DNA of 9,089 nt, taken from NCBI GenBank assembly GCA_002399435.1, contig DHDO01000109.1, positions 4,558-13,646 on the forward strand, written 5' to 3'. The position numbers and the translations under genes were made by a program. The first letter of the stretch is position 1. Every line of letters begins with the position of its first letter. This document shows positions 1 to 7,382 of this stretch, in pieces. The notes under the pieces are model-generated. The model was not told the DNA's origin. It worked only from the letters and a program-made list of their open reading frames with translations, and did not search any database. The stretch comes from Firmicutes bacterium UBA4874. Its GTDB lineage: Bacteria > Bacillota > Clostridia > Caldicoprobacterales > DTU083.

Positions 1-2409
1 GGGCCGGGTGCCATTGCAGCCTGCCTGCTGGGTACGGCTCTCGGAGACGAAAGTTACTTTGAAAAAGCAAAGGCCATAATGGATTGGGAAAGAGAAGTCC
101 TGTTTGATCCGGAGACAGGACATGTTGATGACTGTATCGGGATGGATGGCGTCAAAAGCACATGGGCTTCCACCTATAATCAGGGAACCTTCATCGGTGC
201 CAATTGCATGTTGTATGAGCATTACGGCGATGAAAGATATTTAAGTGATGCGATTTCGGCTGCAGATTATGCAATGATTGACATGTATGGCTACGGCGTG
301 ATGAGCAACGAAGACGGTGGCGCCGATTTACCGGGATTTAAAGGGATCTTGACCAGATGGCTGAATTATCTGATAGTGAACCACAATCAGCCGCAGTATA
401 TCGACTGGATGCAGTACAATGCCTGGACAGCATGGAATAACAGGAATTCAGAAGGCATCACCGGCACCAGATGGGGTAAAAAAACAGAGGACAGCGACAA
501 ACCAACAGATTGGAGCGCTTCCGCTGCCGTTGCATTATACCAGAATACGCCGCCGTCCGGAAATTTGATCAAGGATGCCTATCATACCATCGGGGCAAAG
601 GACTTTGATTCCTGTAAGGCCATACTTGTCAAAAAGGCAGGGGACGGAACGAAATACATAGGCAATATCGAAGACGGAGCCTATACCATGTATCGTAATG
701 TGGACTTCGGTGATGTGGCACCTGGATCCGCGGAATTCCGGGTTACCCCCATGACAGAAGGAGGAACCATTGAAATTCGGATTGGTGGTCCGGATGGAAA
801 GGTGATTGGTTCCCTTGATGTGGAAAACATTGGCCTGCGGAGTGCCTGGAACAGCCAGGTTGTGGAGCTTACGGAGAAGGTTACCGGTCTTAAGGATCTA
901 TGCCTGGTTTATCGGGCAGGGCAGCAGGATCCATTCCGGTTGAATTCCTTCCGCTTTATGACAGGATCGGAAAAAGCAGTCGAAGGAGTGACAATTGATC
1001 CGGTAAAACCGGCATACCGGGATGTTCTGACAGCTGCGGTGACCCCTTCGGACGCAACGGTGACCTATGTCTGGGAATCGGGCGGAAAACAGGTTGGTAC
1101 CGGTAAAAACTATGAAGTGAAGGAAGCGGACATCGGGAAAACCTTAACGGTAACGGCGATTGGAGAAGGCGAATATATCGGGACCGTAATCAGCAAAGAA
1201 ACGGAGGCAGTCGTGGATCTTCCAGCGGACGACCTGCGCAATCCCTACAGTACAATCGAAGCGGAAAGTGCGGATCGGCTGGAAGGGCCGAAAGCTAATC
1301 CGGACTGTCTGACCGGTATCAAAAATGGACATTCTGCTGTTTACCGGAATCTGCTGTTTGGAGAAAAAGGAAGCAGTCATGTCCGTTTCCATTATGCCAC
1401 ATCTGCAGAGGATGCAGCAGTGGAAATCCGGCAGGGAAGTGCCGGAGGAAAACTTCTTGGGACCTGTAAGCTTCCGGGCACAGGCGGTTGGAACACCTGG
1501 AAGACGGCAGAAGTTGAAACAGCCGACATAACGGGCAGACAGGATATCTGTCTTGTGTTTCATGGCTCTGCTGATCTATTATGCAATCTGGACAGCTTTG
1601 TCTTTGAGGAAGAAGAAGCCGCTGCAAGGAATCCTTATCAAACCATGGAAGGAGAAGATGCGGACGAAGTATCCGGCATGACGGCAGGAGAGAAATACCT
1701 AACGAATATGGAAAATGGCGCTTACGCTGCATTCAAAAATCTGAGATTCGGTGAAAGAGGCGCGGTAAAGGCAACTTTGCGGTATGCAACACCGGTGAAG
1801 GATGCCTCTGTGGAAATACATCAGGACAGTGCAGACGGGGAATTGCTTGGAATCTGCCGGCTTGAAAACACCGGAGGATGGGAAAACTTCACCGAGACGA
1901 CCGTGACGGTGGAAAGGCCTCTTGGACGACAGGATATCTATCTTGTGTTCAGGGGCGGAGATGGGATATGTAATCTGGATCATCTCGTGTTTACCGAGCT
2001 GACCGGAGAAATCCGGGATCCTTATACGACGGTGGAGGCGGAGCACTGCGACAGGAAAAAAGGCTGCGGAACGGAAACCAGGGACGGAGTCACTTATCTG
2101 GCAGGGATTCAGGACGGAGCCTGGTCAGAATACAGAAACCTGGACTTTGGAAAAAAAGGAGCCGGAAAGATCATTTTGCGATACGCTTCACCGGCGGAGG
2201 ATGCAACGATCGAAATCCGGGAGGGAAGTGCGGACGGGAAGCTGCTTGCCACCTGTCCCCTTGAAAATACAGGTGATTTCTGGGCATTTACCGAAACCGA
2301 ATATGAAATCGAACCGATAGCCGGAATAAAGGATATTTATCTTGTGTATCATGGAGCGTCTGAGATCTGTAATATGGATCATTTGCTGTTTGGGAACGGA
2401 GATATTTGA
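1..2409 (+). CDS. GH76-family glycoside hydrolase with CBM6-like and Ig-like modules (5'-truncated by window edge)
   Basis: The reading frame is open from base 1 and continues into the first ATG at 79, so the true start lies upstream and 802 residues are visible. Residues about 1-185 match the C-terminal half of GH76 (endo-alpha-1,6-mannanase family): the TYNQG-F-IGA motif (about residues 58-66), a GDERYL helix start, and the PGFKGI-TRW motif (about 111-119). The catalytic Asp-Asp pair of GH76 should lie upstream of the window and cannot be checked; the DD at about residues 43-44 is not that motif. Then come a CBM6-like beta-sandwich (about 191-321), an Ig-like module (about 327-407), and three CBM6-like modules (about 413-538, 543-666, 672-799). 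No sortase motif or membrane anchor is seen at the C-terminus, so the protein is probably released or held by its binding modules; the signal peptide would be upstream. Family knowledge suggests cleavage of alpha-1,6-mannan backbones, such as yeast cell-wall mannan; the exact substrate is inference. The gene appears monocistronic at its 3' end. Confidence 0.87.
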   Translation, partial: GPGAIAACLLGTALGDESYFEKAKAIMDWEREVLFDPETGHVDDCIGMDGVKSTWASTYNQGTFIGANCMLYEHYGDERYLSDAISAADYAMIDMYGYGVMSNEDGGADLPGFKGILTRWLNYLIVNHNQPQYIDWMQYNAWTAWNNRNSEGITGTRWGKKTEDSDKPTDWSASAAVALYQNTPPSGNLIKDAYHTIGAKDFDSCKAILVKKAGDGTKYIGNIEDGAYTMYRNVDFGDVAPGSAEFRVTPMTEGGTIEIRIGGPDGKVIGSLDVENIGLRSAWNSQVVELTEKVTGLKDLCLVYRAGQQDPFRLNSFRFMTGSEKAVEGVTIDPVKPAYRDVLTAAVTPSDATVTYVWESGGKQVGTGKNYEVKEADIGKTLTVTAIGEGEYIGTVISKETEAVVDLPADDLRNPYSTIEAESADRLEGPKANPDCLTGIKNGHSAVYRNLLFGEKGSSHVRFHYATSAEDAAVEIRQGSAGGKLLGTCKLPGTGGWNTWKTAEVETADITGRQDICLVFHGSADLLCNLDSFVFEEEEAAARNPYQTMEGEDADEVSGMTAGEKYLTNMENGAYAAFKNLRFGERGAVKATLRYATPVKDASVEIHQDSADGELLGICRLENTGGWENFTETTVTVERPLGRQDIYLVFRGGDGICNLDHLVFTELTGEIRDPYTTVEAEHCDRKKGCGTETRDGVTYLAGIQDGAWSEYRNLDFGKKGAGKIILRYASPAEDATIEIREGSADGKLLATCPLENTGDFWAFTETEYEIEPIAGIKDIYLVYHGASEICNMDHLLFGNGDI
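1237..2397 (+). repeat. Three tandem CBM6-like module repeats inside the GH76 gene
   Basis: Three consecutive copies of about 125 residues lie at roughly 1237-1614, 1627-1998 and 2014-2397. Each shows the same order: an RNPY or RDPY start with an E-x-E/GED segment, a DG/NG-A-(W/Y/V)-x-x-(Y/F)-(R/K)NL-FG strand, an (E/K)DA-(V/I)EI strand, a G-L-(G/A)-C turn, and an ending D-I-x-LV(F/Y) then (C)N-(L/M)D-(H/S)-(L/F). The nucleotide sequence is also conserved: a stretch reading close to GACAGGATATCT-TCTTGTGTT occurs near 1538 and 1928, with a diverged copy near 2330. A fourth, more divergent copy precedes the Ig-like module. The similarity indicates fairly recent internal duplication. Multiple CBM6 modules usually raise avidity for polysaccharide chains. 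Confidence 0.8.
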
Positions 2410-2421
2410 AAAATGAGATGG

Positions 2422-2463
2422 AGCAGCCTGGATTGCCCGGTCCGGGCTTCCGGGCTGCTTTCC
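2422..2463 (+). terminator. Probable Rho-independent terminator of the GH76 gene
   Basis: The sequence just after the stop codon can fold into a hairpin with a 7-bp outer stem, AGCAGCC (2422-2428) with GGCTGCT (2453-2459), enclosing an inner GCCCG/CGGGC stem. It is followed by only a short, interrupted T-rich stretch (TTTCCTCC), so the poly-U tract is weak. Position 13 bases after the stop codon and before a new promoter supports the call. Confidence 0.55.
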
Positions 2464-2471
2464 TCCTTCAG

Positions 2472-2491
2472 GATGCCAGGCATCTGGCATC
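2472..2491 (+). other. Perfect 7-bp inverted repeat upstream of the deaminase promoter
   Basis: GATGCCA (2472-2478) and TGGCATC (2485-2491) form a perfect dyad around a 6-base centre, GGCATC, which itself repeats part of the right arm. It sits 19 bases upstream of the -35 box at 2510. It could be an operator for a dimeric regulator, or an extra stem in the GH76 transcript terminator (a T-rich run follows about 20 bases later). The sequence alone does not decide between these. Confidence 0.4.
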
Positions 2492-2509
2492 TGCATACGG
2501 ACTTTCCAT

Positions 2510-2538
2510 TTGCTTTTTTCCCGGTATTTATCTATAAT
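2510..2538 (+). promoter_or_regulatory. Sigma-A-type promoter for the deaminase/2H operon
   Basis: A -35 box TTGCTT (2510-2515) and a perfect -10 box TATAAT (2533-2538) are separated by exactly 17 bases. Transcription would start near 2545, leaving a leader of about 48 bases before the ATG at 2593. The placement after a terminator-like hairpin and before a well-spaced ribosome site supports a real promoter. Confidence 0.72.
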
Positions 2539-2592
2539 CATTTAGTAGAAAAAAGGCGAAAACGGAAATGTTTCAGCCAGGGGGGATACGGT

Positions 2593-3015
2593 ATGACATT
2601 TGAAGAACTTTATCAGCACGCATATTCCGTACTGAATCCGCGAAAGCTATCCGAGGATGCGGAAGCCGGGGGAGTCGGCGCAGCTCTCCTCACGGACAAA
2701 GGGAATGTATATGTGGGTGTTTGTATTGATACTGCCTGTTCCATGGGATTTTGCGCAGAGCATGCCGCTGCAGCGGCTATGGTGACAGCGGGGGAAAGCC
2801 GGGTCGTGAAGATGATAGCAGTAGGCTGGGACGGACATATTATGCCGCCATGCGGTCGCTGCCGGGAGTTTATCAGTCAGCTTAATGATGGGAATGTAAA
2901 TACCAGGGTCATGGTCCGAAAGGATGTGGTATGGACTCTGGGAAATCTCCTGCCTTACGGCTGGCGCAGAACAGAAGAGGAAACGGCATCTGCGCATGAT
3001 GACGGGGATCAATGA
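2593..3015 (+). CDS. Cytidine deaminase-like / blasticidin-S-deaminase-like zinc deaminase
   Basis: This 140-residue protein has the zinc deaminase signature: C54-A-E56 (zinc ligand and catalytic Glu) and P86-C-G-R-C90 (the other two zinc ligands). The single-domain size fits homotetrameric cytidine deaminases. The start at 2593 is chosen because AGGGGGGA (2579-2586) sits about 6 bases upstream and the deaminase fold begins directly after it; starts further upstream would fall before the promoter. Canonical cytidine deaminases carry an N-x-E ribose-binding motif on the strand before the first zinc motif; here the corresponding strand reads V-G-V-C-I-D, so the substrate may be a nucleoside analogue or another aminated heterocycle. 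It is the first gene of a probable two-gene operon; its stop overlaps an ATG at 3012 in an ATGA arrangement, although the downstream gene probably starts later. Confidence 0.85.
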   Translation: MTFEELYQHAYSVLNPRKLSEDAEAGGVGAALLTDKGNVYVGVCIDTACSMGFCAEHAAAAAMVTAGESRVVKMIAVGWDGHIMPPCGRCREFISQLNDGNVNTRVMVRKDVVWTLGNLLPYGWRRTEEETASAHDDGDQ

Positions 3016-3034
3016 CCATCCTGGAAAGGAGTGC

Positions 3035-3073
3035 GGGAAACAAATACGGGAAACAACTACAGGAAACAAATGC
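3035..3073 (+). repeat. Three-copy 13-bp imperfect tandem repeat
   Basis: Units GGGAAACAAATAC (3035-3047), GGGAAACAACTAC (3048-3060) and AGGAAACAAATGC (3061-3073) follow one another without gaps; a truncated AGGAAGGCAAA-like fourth follows. The 13-base period is not a multiple of three, which argues that this stretch between the two genes is not coding. It looks like replication-slippage expansion in the operon's intercistronic region. Whether it affects translation or mRNA stability is unknown. Confidence 0.75.
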
Positions 3074-3091
3074 AGGAAGGCAAAAGGCAGA

Positions 3092-3096
3092 GAGGA
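3092..3096 (+). promoter_or_regulatory. Ribosome binding site deciding the 2H phosphoesterase start
   Basis: GAGGA lies 8 bases before the ATG at 3105. The upstream ATG at 3012 overlaps the deaminase stop and would add 31 hydrophilic residues, mostly encoded by the 13-bp repeat, so 3105 is preferred. Confidence 0.6.
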
Positions 3097-3104
3097 AGAG
3101 CCAT

Positions 3105-3632
3105 ATGGAAAAGTACAGGGAACTCACCGGACTGTGTCTGATGCCCGGCGTCAACAATGACAAGCTGGAGACTTTCCGGCAGAAATACATCAATGATCCA
3201 TCCAAAGTGGTTCCAATGCATATCACGTTGCTGAATCGCTTTTTTCTGCCGGGCGCAATGAATACAGAAATTGTTGACAAATTAAAGGCCATCGCCAGCA
3301 GAACCCAAAGATTTGAATTCTGGGCAAAACCGCTGTCCTGTTTTCCCACCAGCAATGTTCTGTATCTGACGCCCAGCCCGTTGGCTCCGGTGGAAGCCAT
3401 GACTCAGGTATTGTACGATACGTTCCCTGAGTATCATACGGATTTCTGCGGCTTTTCCACCTATCATATGACCATTGCCATTGGAAATCCAAAAAAGAAA
3501 ATGAACGATATTATCAAGGAATATCTGGAGATCTTTGAATATGCCCCCTTGCGGTTTGAGGCACGGTCTATGGACATGTTCCATTTGTCCGAAAATAAAT
3601 GGACGAAATACCTGTCCTTTGATCTGGCATAA
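3105..3632 (+). CDS. 2H phosphoesterase / 2'-5' RNA ligase-like protein
   Basis: This 175-residue protein carries two H-x-T motifs, H39-I-T41-L and H121-M-T123-I, about 80 residues apart. That is the hallmark of the 2H phosphoesterase (LigT-like) superfamily, whose members act on 2',3'-cyclic phosphates or 2'-5' linkages in RNA and nucleotides. Length and motif spacing fit the single-domain family. No signal peptide is seen, so it is probably cytoplasmic. It lies 89 bases after the deaminase stop with no terminator or obvious promoter between them, so cotranscription is likely and both may act on nucleotides. An alternative start at 3012 would make a 206-residue form translationally coupled to the deaminase; the added segment is repeat-derived and low in hydrophobic residues, which makes it less likely. 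The substrate cannot be told from sequence. Confidence 0.8.
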   Translation: MEKYRELTGLCLMPGVNNDKLETFRQKYINDPSKVVPMHITLLNRFFLPGAMNTEIVDKLKAIASRTQRFEFWAKPLSCFPTSNVLYLTPSPLAPVEAMTQVLYDTFPEYHTDFCGFSTYHMTIAIGNPKKKMNDIIKEYLEIFEYAPLRFEARSMDMFHLSENKWTKYLSFDLA

Positions 3633-3670
3633 TTGCGGCTAATTCCATTCCAGTGGACTTTCAATTCCTG

Positions 3671-3679
3671 TGGTATAAT
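3671..3679 (+). promoter_or_regulatory. Extended -10 promoter for the YdcF-like gene
   Basis: TGG followed by TATAAT (3674-3679) gives a perfect -10 box with an extended TGn element. The best -35-like match, TGGACT at 3654-3659, is only 14 bases away and probably contributes little. Transcription would start near 3686, which rules out the GTG at 3653 and makes an ATG at 3689 too close, leaving 3740 as the start. Confidence 0.62.
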
Positions 3680-3739
3680 GAAAAAACAATGGATCTGTCT
3701 TTCATATTTCATTACCGAGGGATCCGGATAGGAGACAAC

Positions 3740-4357
3740 ATGAGATTCATCAACGACATCACAGAATTTATCTTTTTGGAGGATGAACCCCGGCCTGCCG
3801 ACATCATCTTCATACCGGGAGGGTCCTGTCCTGAGATCGCTGAAAGGGCTGCGGACCTTTGGGGGCAGGGGCTTGCTTCCTATATTCTCCCATCTGGCAG
3901 GTACAGCATGAAATGGGGGCATTTCCGGGGGCCGCTGTCCAAAGCAGAGGTTTATAACAGGGATTATCGTACGGAGTGGGAGTTCCTGAAGGATGTGCTG
4001 ATTTCAAACGGGGTGGAGGAAGGTGCCATCCTGCGGGAGGACCAATCCACCAACACATATGAAAATGCTGTCTGCTCCAGGCAGATAACAGACCATCTGA
4101 AACTTGATATCCAAAAAGCCATTTTGTGCAGCCAGGCCTTTCATGCGCGCCGCTGTTCCATGTATTATCAGTCCATCTATCCGCAGACGGAGTTTATTCT
4201 CTGCCCTTCCGATACGCAGGGCATAAACAAACAGAACTGGTTTCATACCGAATTTGGCATAGAAAAGGTCATGGGGGAATTGACGAAGTGCGGAAGTCAG
4301 TTCGTTGATATCATAAAGAAATATGACAGGGCGCAAAAAGAGATATACGGCAGATAA
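3740..4357 (+). CDS. YdcF/DUF218-family protein
   Basis: This 205-residue protein matches the DUF218 (YdcF/SanA/ElyC-type) fold. Features are a first strand D-I-I-F-I-P-G-G (about residues 21-28), the conserved S-T-N-T-Y-E-N-A segment (about 103-110), and a following strand ending in S-Q-A-F-H-A-R-R (about 131-138), all typical of the family's putative nucleotide or SAM-binding pocket. There is no N-terminal membrane helix, unlike SanA and ElyC, so it resembles cytoplasmic YdcF. The start at 3740 has AGGAG at 3730-3734 and lies about 54 bases after the predicted transcription start; a longer form from GTG 3653 would begin upstream of the promoter. No terminator is obvious after it. The biochemical role of cytoplasmic members is not established, so no function beyond the family is claimed. 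Confidence 0.82.
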   Translation: MRFINDITEFIFLEDEPRPADIIFIPGGSCPEIAERAADLWGQGLASYILPSGRYSMKWGHFRGPLSKAEVYNRDYRTEWEFLKDVLISNGVEEGAILREDQSTNTYENAVCSRQITDHLKLDIQKAILCSQAFHARRCSMYYQSIYPQTEFILCPSDTQGINKQNWFHTEFGIEKVMGELTKCGSQFVDIIKKYDRAQKEIYGR

Positions 4358-4378
4358 GGGTATGCAAAGATAGTGTAA

Positions 4379-4427
4379 GTTACCTATTCACCATAGTTAC
4401 CTGTTCAGCTCAATGTACCTGTTCACC
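4379..4427 (+). repeat. Three phased direct repeats, possible operator array or relic insertion-sequence end
   Basis: GTTACCTATTCACC (4379-4392), GTTACCTGTTCA (4396-4407) and TGTACCTGTTCACC (4414-4427) are three close copies spaced 17 and 18 bases apart; a degenerate copy GTTACTTATCTA lies at 4451-4462, about two further periods away. They are in the gap after the YdcF-like gene, 86-135 bases upstream of the -35 box at 4513. Repeats of this size and spacing occur as regulator arrays and at the ends of IS21-family elements, which begin with TG and carry several internal direct repeats; here TGTAAG begins at 4374. No transposase gene or opposite end is seen in the window. Confidence 0.7.
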
Positions 4428-4512
4428 TTTTGCTTTTTCACATTTGCAAGGTTACTTATCTAAATTTATCATAATAGGTTATATTTTGTAATTTTATATA
4501 TTATTGTTTTTC

Positions 4513-4541
4513 TTGAGCTCGTCCTCCATATATGGTACAAT
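4513..4541 (+). promoter_or_regulatory. Promoter of the GxGYxYP/TasA-like operon
   Basis: The -35 box TTGAGC (4513-4518) and -10 box TACAAT (4536-4541) are exactly 17 bases apart, and TGG directly before the -10 adds an extended element. The preceding 50 bases are very AT-rich and could act as an UP element. The leader of about 100 bases before the ATG at 4650 contains an inverted repeat GAAGAT (4560-4565) / ATCTTC (4586-4591) enclosing a purine-rich run. Confidence 0.72.
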
Positions 4542-4649
4542 TTACATATCGTGATATAGGAAGATATAAAAGGAAAAAAGGGGGGATCTTCAAGTCGCTG
4601 CCAATTGCTGATTTATTTCCAAATACGAGGGAATATGAGGAGGGGGAAA

Positions 4650-7346
4650 ATGAAAAAGTTACAACTCGGCAAAAGCATCTCCACTGTTCTTATTTTGGTA
4701 TTTCTTGCAGGTACAACACCTGGGTTGGCTGCGAACGCGGCTCAAAACAGGAAAAACAATTATATACCCTATGCTAAGGTACAGAAGTCTGATGAGGGGA
4801 TGTATTGGCCGGACGGTCAGGTGTTACCGACTTTTGCAACCCCGGCTGATCCAGTTGACACAATTTCCATTGGAGCATTTGACCACAGCAATCAGAATGA
4901 ACGACTGACCATAACCGCTTTACAGGGTATTGTGAACCGAACGAAACCAAGAATCCTTTTTACAGATATGAATCCGGATGAGGGTCCGGATACATGGCGT
5001 GAAACTCCCAATCTGCATCTGAACTGCAATGTGCTTGCAAACAGTCAAAAGTTTGAATTCATTCAAAAGTACATCGGGGAAACCAGAGGCATCGTTATCT
5101 TTCCTGCAAGCAAGGATGCGAATCAGATGCATATGATGAACCTTGCCACGACTGTGGCGGGCATCCATGATATGCTGCCGATGGACGAGAATACCTATGA
5201 TTTATGGAAAAGTCATGGAATTTCATTGCCTGACATTGACAACCCTGAAAACGAGGATCGCCTGATTGATCTGCGGAACCTTGCTCTTCATGATCCATTG
5301 GAGATCTACACCTATCTGTATGATAATTACTGGGAGCTTTGCAATCACCGGCTCCTTATCAGTCTTTCACCCGACAAACGGCATTACGTAAGGGATTACG
5401 CAGCTGCTGCAAAATCGGCCGTTGTCTGGCTGGACAACAGAGACGAAGACCAAAGGCAACTCTTTGAAAAATTCCTTACCGACATGGAGGCCGGGAACGG
5501 ACTTGTTCTGGGATGGGCGCCAACCGAGCGTTCCGGCGTCACCATATGCGCAAAACACGGGCTAAGTCTGGTGCCGGCAGATCACTACATAAACGGAACC
5601 GTCTTTGGCGGAACAGACCCTGTCATTCAGATTCCGAAGGTTCCCGATAAACCTGAGCTGGATGACAAAGTATATATTGCACCCATTATGACGGATGGCG
5701 ACAACATCCAGTATATCCAGAGATACATGCGTAAATTATGGGATAGTCCCGGGACAGTGAACAGCCGCGGAAAAGTTCCCATATCCTGGACGATAAGCCC
5801 GGCTCTTGTCGATGCAGGCCCCGGCCTTTTGAACTATTATTATTCCCAGGCGACGGATTGTGAGAACTTTGTTTGCGGGCCTTCCGGCATGGGATATGCC
5901 ATGTTTGAAAACACTCTTCCGGAACCCGGTGTACCCGCCAGGAACTATTTGAAAAACGATGAGCTGCTGGCAGATTATGCACGCCTGACAAACAGGTATA
6001 TGTATCAGTCAGGTTTGCGGGCCGTTACCGTATGGGATACCCTTTCCGGGAATCAGCGGGATATCTATACTGAAAACGCCAGGTACCTGTATGGTCTTAC
6101 CGTGCATGACTTTCGGAATCTTGGCACGGTGCCCACCAGCCTGAACAACAATAAGCCTGTGTACAGCCTGGATCAGGCCTATTATTCGGCAGGCGAAAAT
6201 TCTTTTTATAATCTTTTGAAGGATTATATCAAGTCATGGGATGGATCCGCTCCTTATTTTCTGGCGCTTGGCATGAACGTATGGGGAGATACGAAGCCAA
6301 ACAACATCGTGAACGCAGCGGAAAGGCTGAAAGAGGAATACGGAGATCAGGTGGAGTTCGTCCGATTGGATCATTTCATGGCCTTATACAGCGAAAAAAA
6401 CAGGCTTCCTTTCAATCTGGGGCTTTCCTCCGGCTTAACGGTCACGGCCACCAGTCATTCAGATAAGGCGGAGCTTACTGTGGATGGCACGCCAGCCGGC
6501 CGGATCTGGACAGCACCGGAAGCCGGAGTGCAGTCCCTGACCTATTCCTTAGGCGAAACGTATGTACTGTCCAGATATCTGATTCAACATGCCGGAAGCA
6601 ATGGACTCGATTCCTCCCTGAATACCAGGGATTATACGATTGAGATAAGCATGGATGGCAAGAAGTGGACTCTGGCAGATCAGTATCAGGGCAACACTTA
6701 CAATGTCAGCGATATTGATATTGATCCGGTGGAAGCAAGGTATGTTCGGCTCAACATAACCGATCCGGGTGCCGACGGAATCGCCCGCATAGCTGAAGTG
6801 GAGCTATATGGGGCGGTTGCCAAATCTGAAACCGGGATATCCATTACAAATCGGGATGCTTCCATTATTCAGGGGCAGTCCCTTCCGTTTGAGATAACGA
6901 GAGGGTCCAGATCTTCCGAAGGCGGTCCGGAAATATGGAGCGTTGTTGGCGGCGGAAAGGGTACAACGATTACTGAAGACGGTGTCCTGACAATTGATAA
7001 GGAGGAAACTGCAAAAGCCGTGAAGGTTGTAGCAACCGTGAAGGTTCCGGGCTTTGGAGAAGTATCGGATGACGTAACCGTTGCCGTTTTGCCACGGGTC
7101 CGGGGAGTCCGGATCCATGGTCCGTCTCTTGTAACACTCAAGGCGGGATCATCAGCGGAATTGGATGTGGGCATCACACCATCTGACGCTGCTGATCCAT
7201 CTGTCTCCTGGGCATCTTCCAATCCAATTGTGGCTGTTGTTGATGAAAACGGTGTGGTTACCGGCATTTCACCTGGAATGGTTGTGATTACTGTGGAAAC
7301 TTCCGATGGCGGTTATCAGCACTCGATTGTGATGAAAGTTAATTAG
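4650..7346 (+). CDS. Secreted GxGYxYP-family putative glycoside hydrolase with F5/8C and bacterial Ig-like modules
   Basis: This 898-residue protein starts with a classic signal peptide: MKK, a hydrophobic core at about residues 9-20, and A-x-A sites near 28-31. The ATG at 4650 is preceded by AGGAGGGGGA; the in-frame ATG at 4605 would put extra residues before the signal peptide and is not favoured. Residues about 70-580 match the GxGYxYP putative glycoside hydrolase family (N- and C-terminal domains): T348-D-G-D-N352, a W380-T-I-S-P strand, and the signature at G413-M-G-Y-A-M-F419. The last two signature residues are M-F rather than the usual Y-P. An F5/8-type C (discoidin/CBM32-like) module spans about 590-722, an Ig-like module about 728-815, and a BIG2-like module about 815-897 with W-A-S-S-N-P and a V-T-G-I-S-P-G ending. 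It should act outside the cell on carbohydrate; the activity of this family is only predicted. It is followed after 36 bases by the TasA-like gene, suggesting one operon. Confidence 0.85.
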   Translation: MKKLQLGKSISTVLILVFLAGTTPGLAANAAQNRKNNYIPYAKVQKSDEGMYWPDGQVLPTFATPADPVDTISIGAFDHSNQNERLTITALQGIVNRTKPRILFTDMNPDEGPDTWRETPNLHLNCNVLANSQKFEFIQKYIGETRGIVIFPASKDANQMHMMNLATTVAGIHDMLPMDENTYDLWKSHGISLPDIDNPENEDRLIDLRNLALHDPLEIYTYLYDNYWELCNHRLLISLSPDKRHYVRDYAAAAKSAVVWLDNRDEDQRQLFEKFLTDMEAGNGLVLGWAPTERSGVTICAKHGLSLVPADHYINGTVFGGTDPVIQIPKVPDKPELDDKVYIAPIMTDGDNIQYIQRYMRKLWDSPGTVNSRGKVPISWTISPALVDAGPGLLNYYYSQATDCENFVCGPSGMGYAMFENTLPEPGVPARNYLKNDELLADYARLTNRYMYQSGLRAVTVWDTLSGNQRDIYTENARYLYGLTVHDFRNLGTVPTSLNNNKPVYSLDQAYYSAGENSFYNLLKDYIKSWDGSAPYFLALGMNVWGDTKPNNIVNAAERLKEEYGDQVEFVRLDHFMALYSEKNRLPFNLGLSSGLTVTATSHSDKAELTVDGTPAGRIWTAPEAGVQSLTYSLGETYVLSRYLIQHAGSNGLDSSLNTRDYTIEISMDGKKWTLADQYQGNTYNVSDIDIDPVEARYVRLNITDPGADGIARIAEVELYGAVAKSETGISITNRDASIIQGQSLPFEITRGSRSSEGGPEIWSVVGGGKGTTITEDGVLTIDKEETAKAVKVVATVKVPGFGEVSDDVTVAVLPRVRGVRIHGPSLVTLKAGSSAELDVGITPSDAADPSVSWASSNPIVAVVDENGVVTGISPGMVVITVETSDGGYQHSIVMKVN

Positions 7347-7382
7347 CAGGGAAATAAACGAAAAACAGGGGGAGAAAGTCTG

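Noticed and set aside
127..132. Asp-Asp pair as the GH76 catalytic motif
   Set aside because: Its context and its position just before the TYNQG motif do not fit the catalytic pair, which in this family lies well upstream and so outside the window.
1144..1732. Overlapping minus-strand open frames of about 139 and 137 codons inside the GH76 gene
   Set aside because: They lie antisense to well-supported CBM6 modules, have cysteine- and histidine-rich composition typical of shadow frames, and show no ribosome site.
2545..2592. Riboswitch in the deaminase leader
   Set aside because: The leader is only about 48 bases and shows no recognisable aptamer pattern.
4379..4462. Possible CRISPR array
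   Set aside because: Repeats are only 12-14 bp with 3-7 bp between them, far too short for repeat-spacer units, and no cas gene is present.
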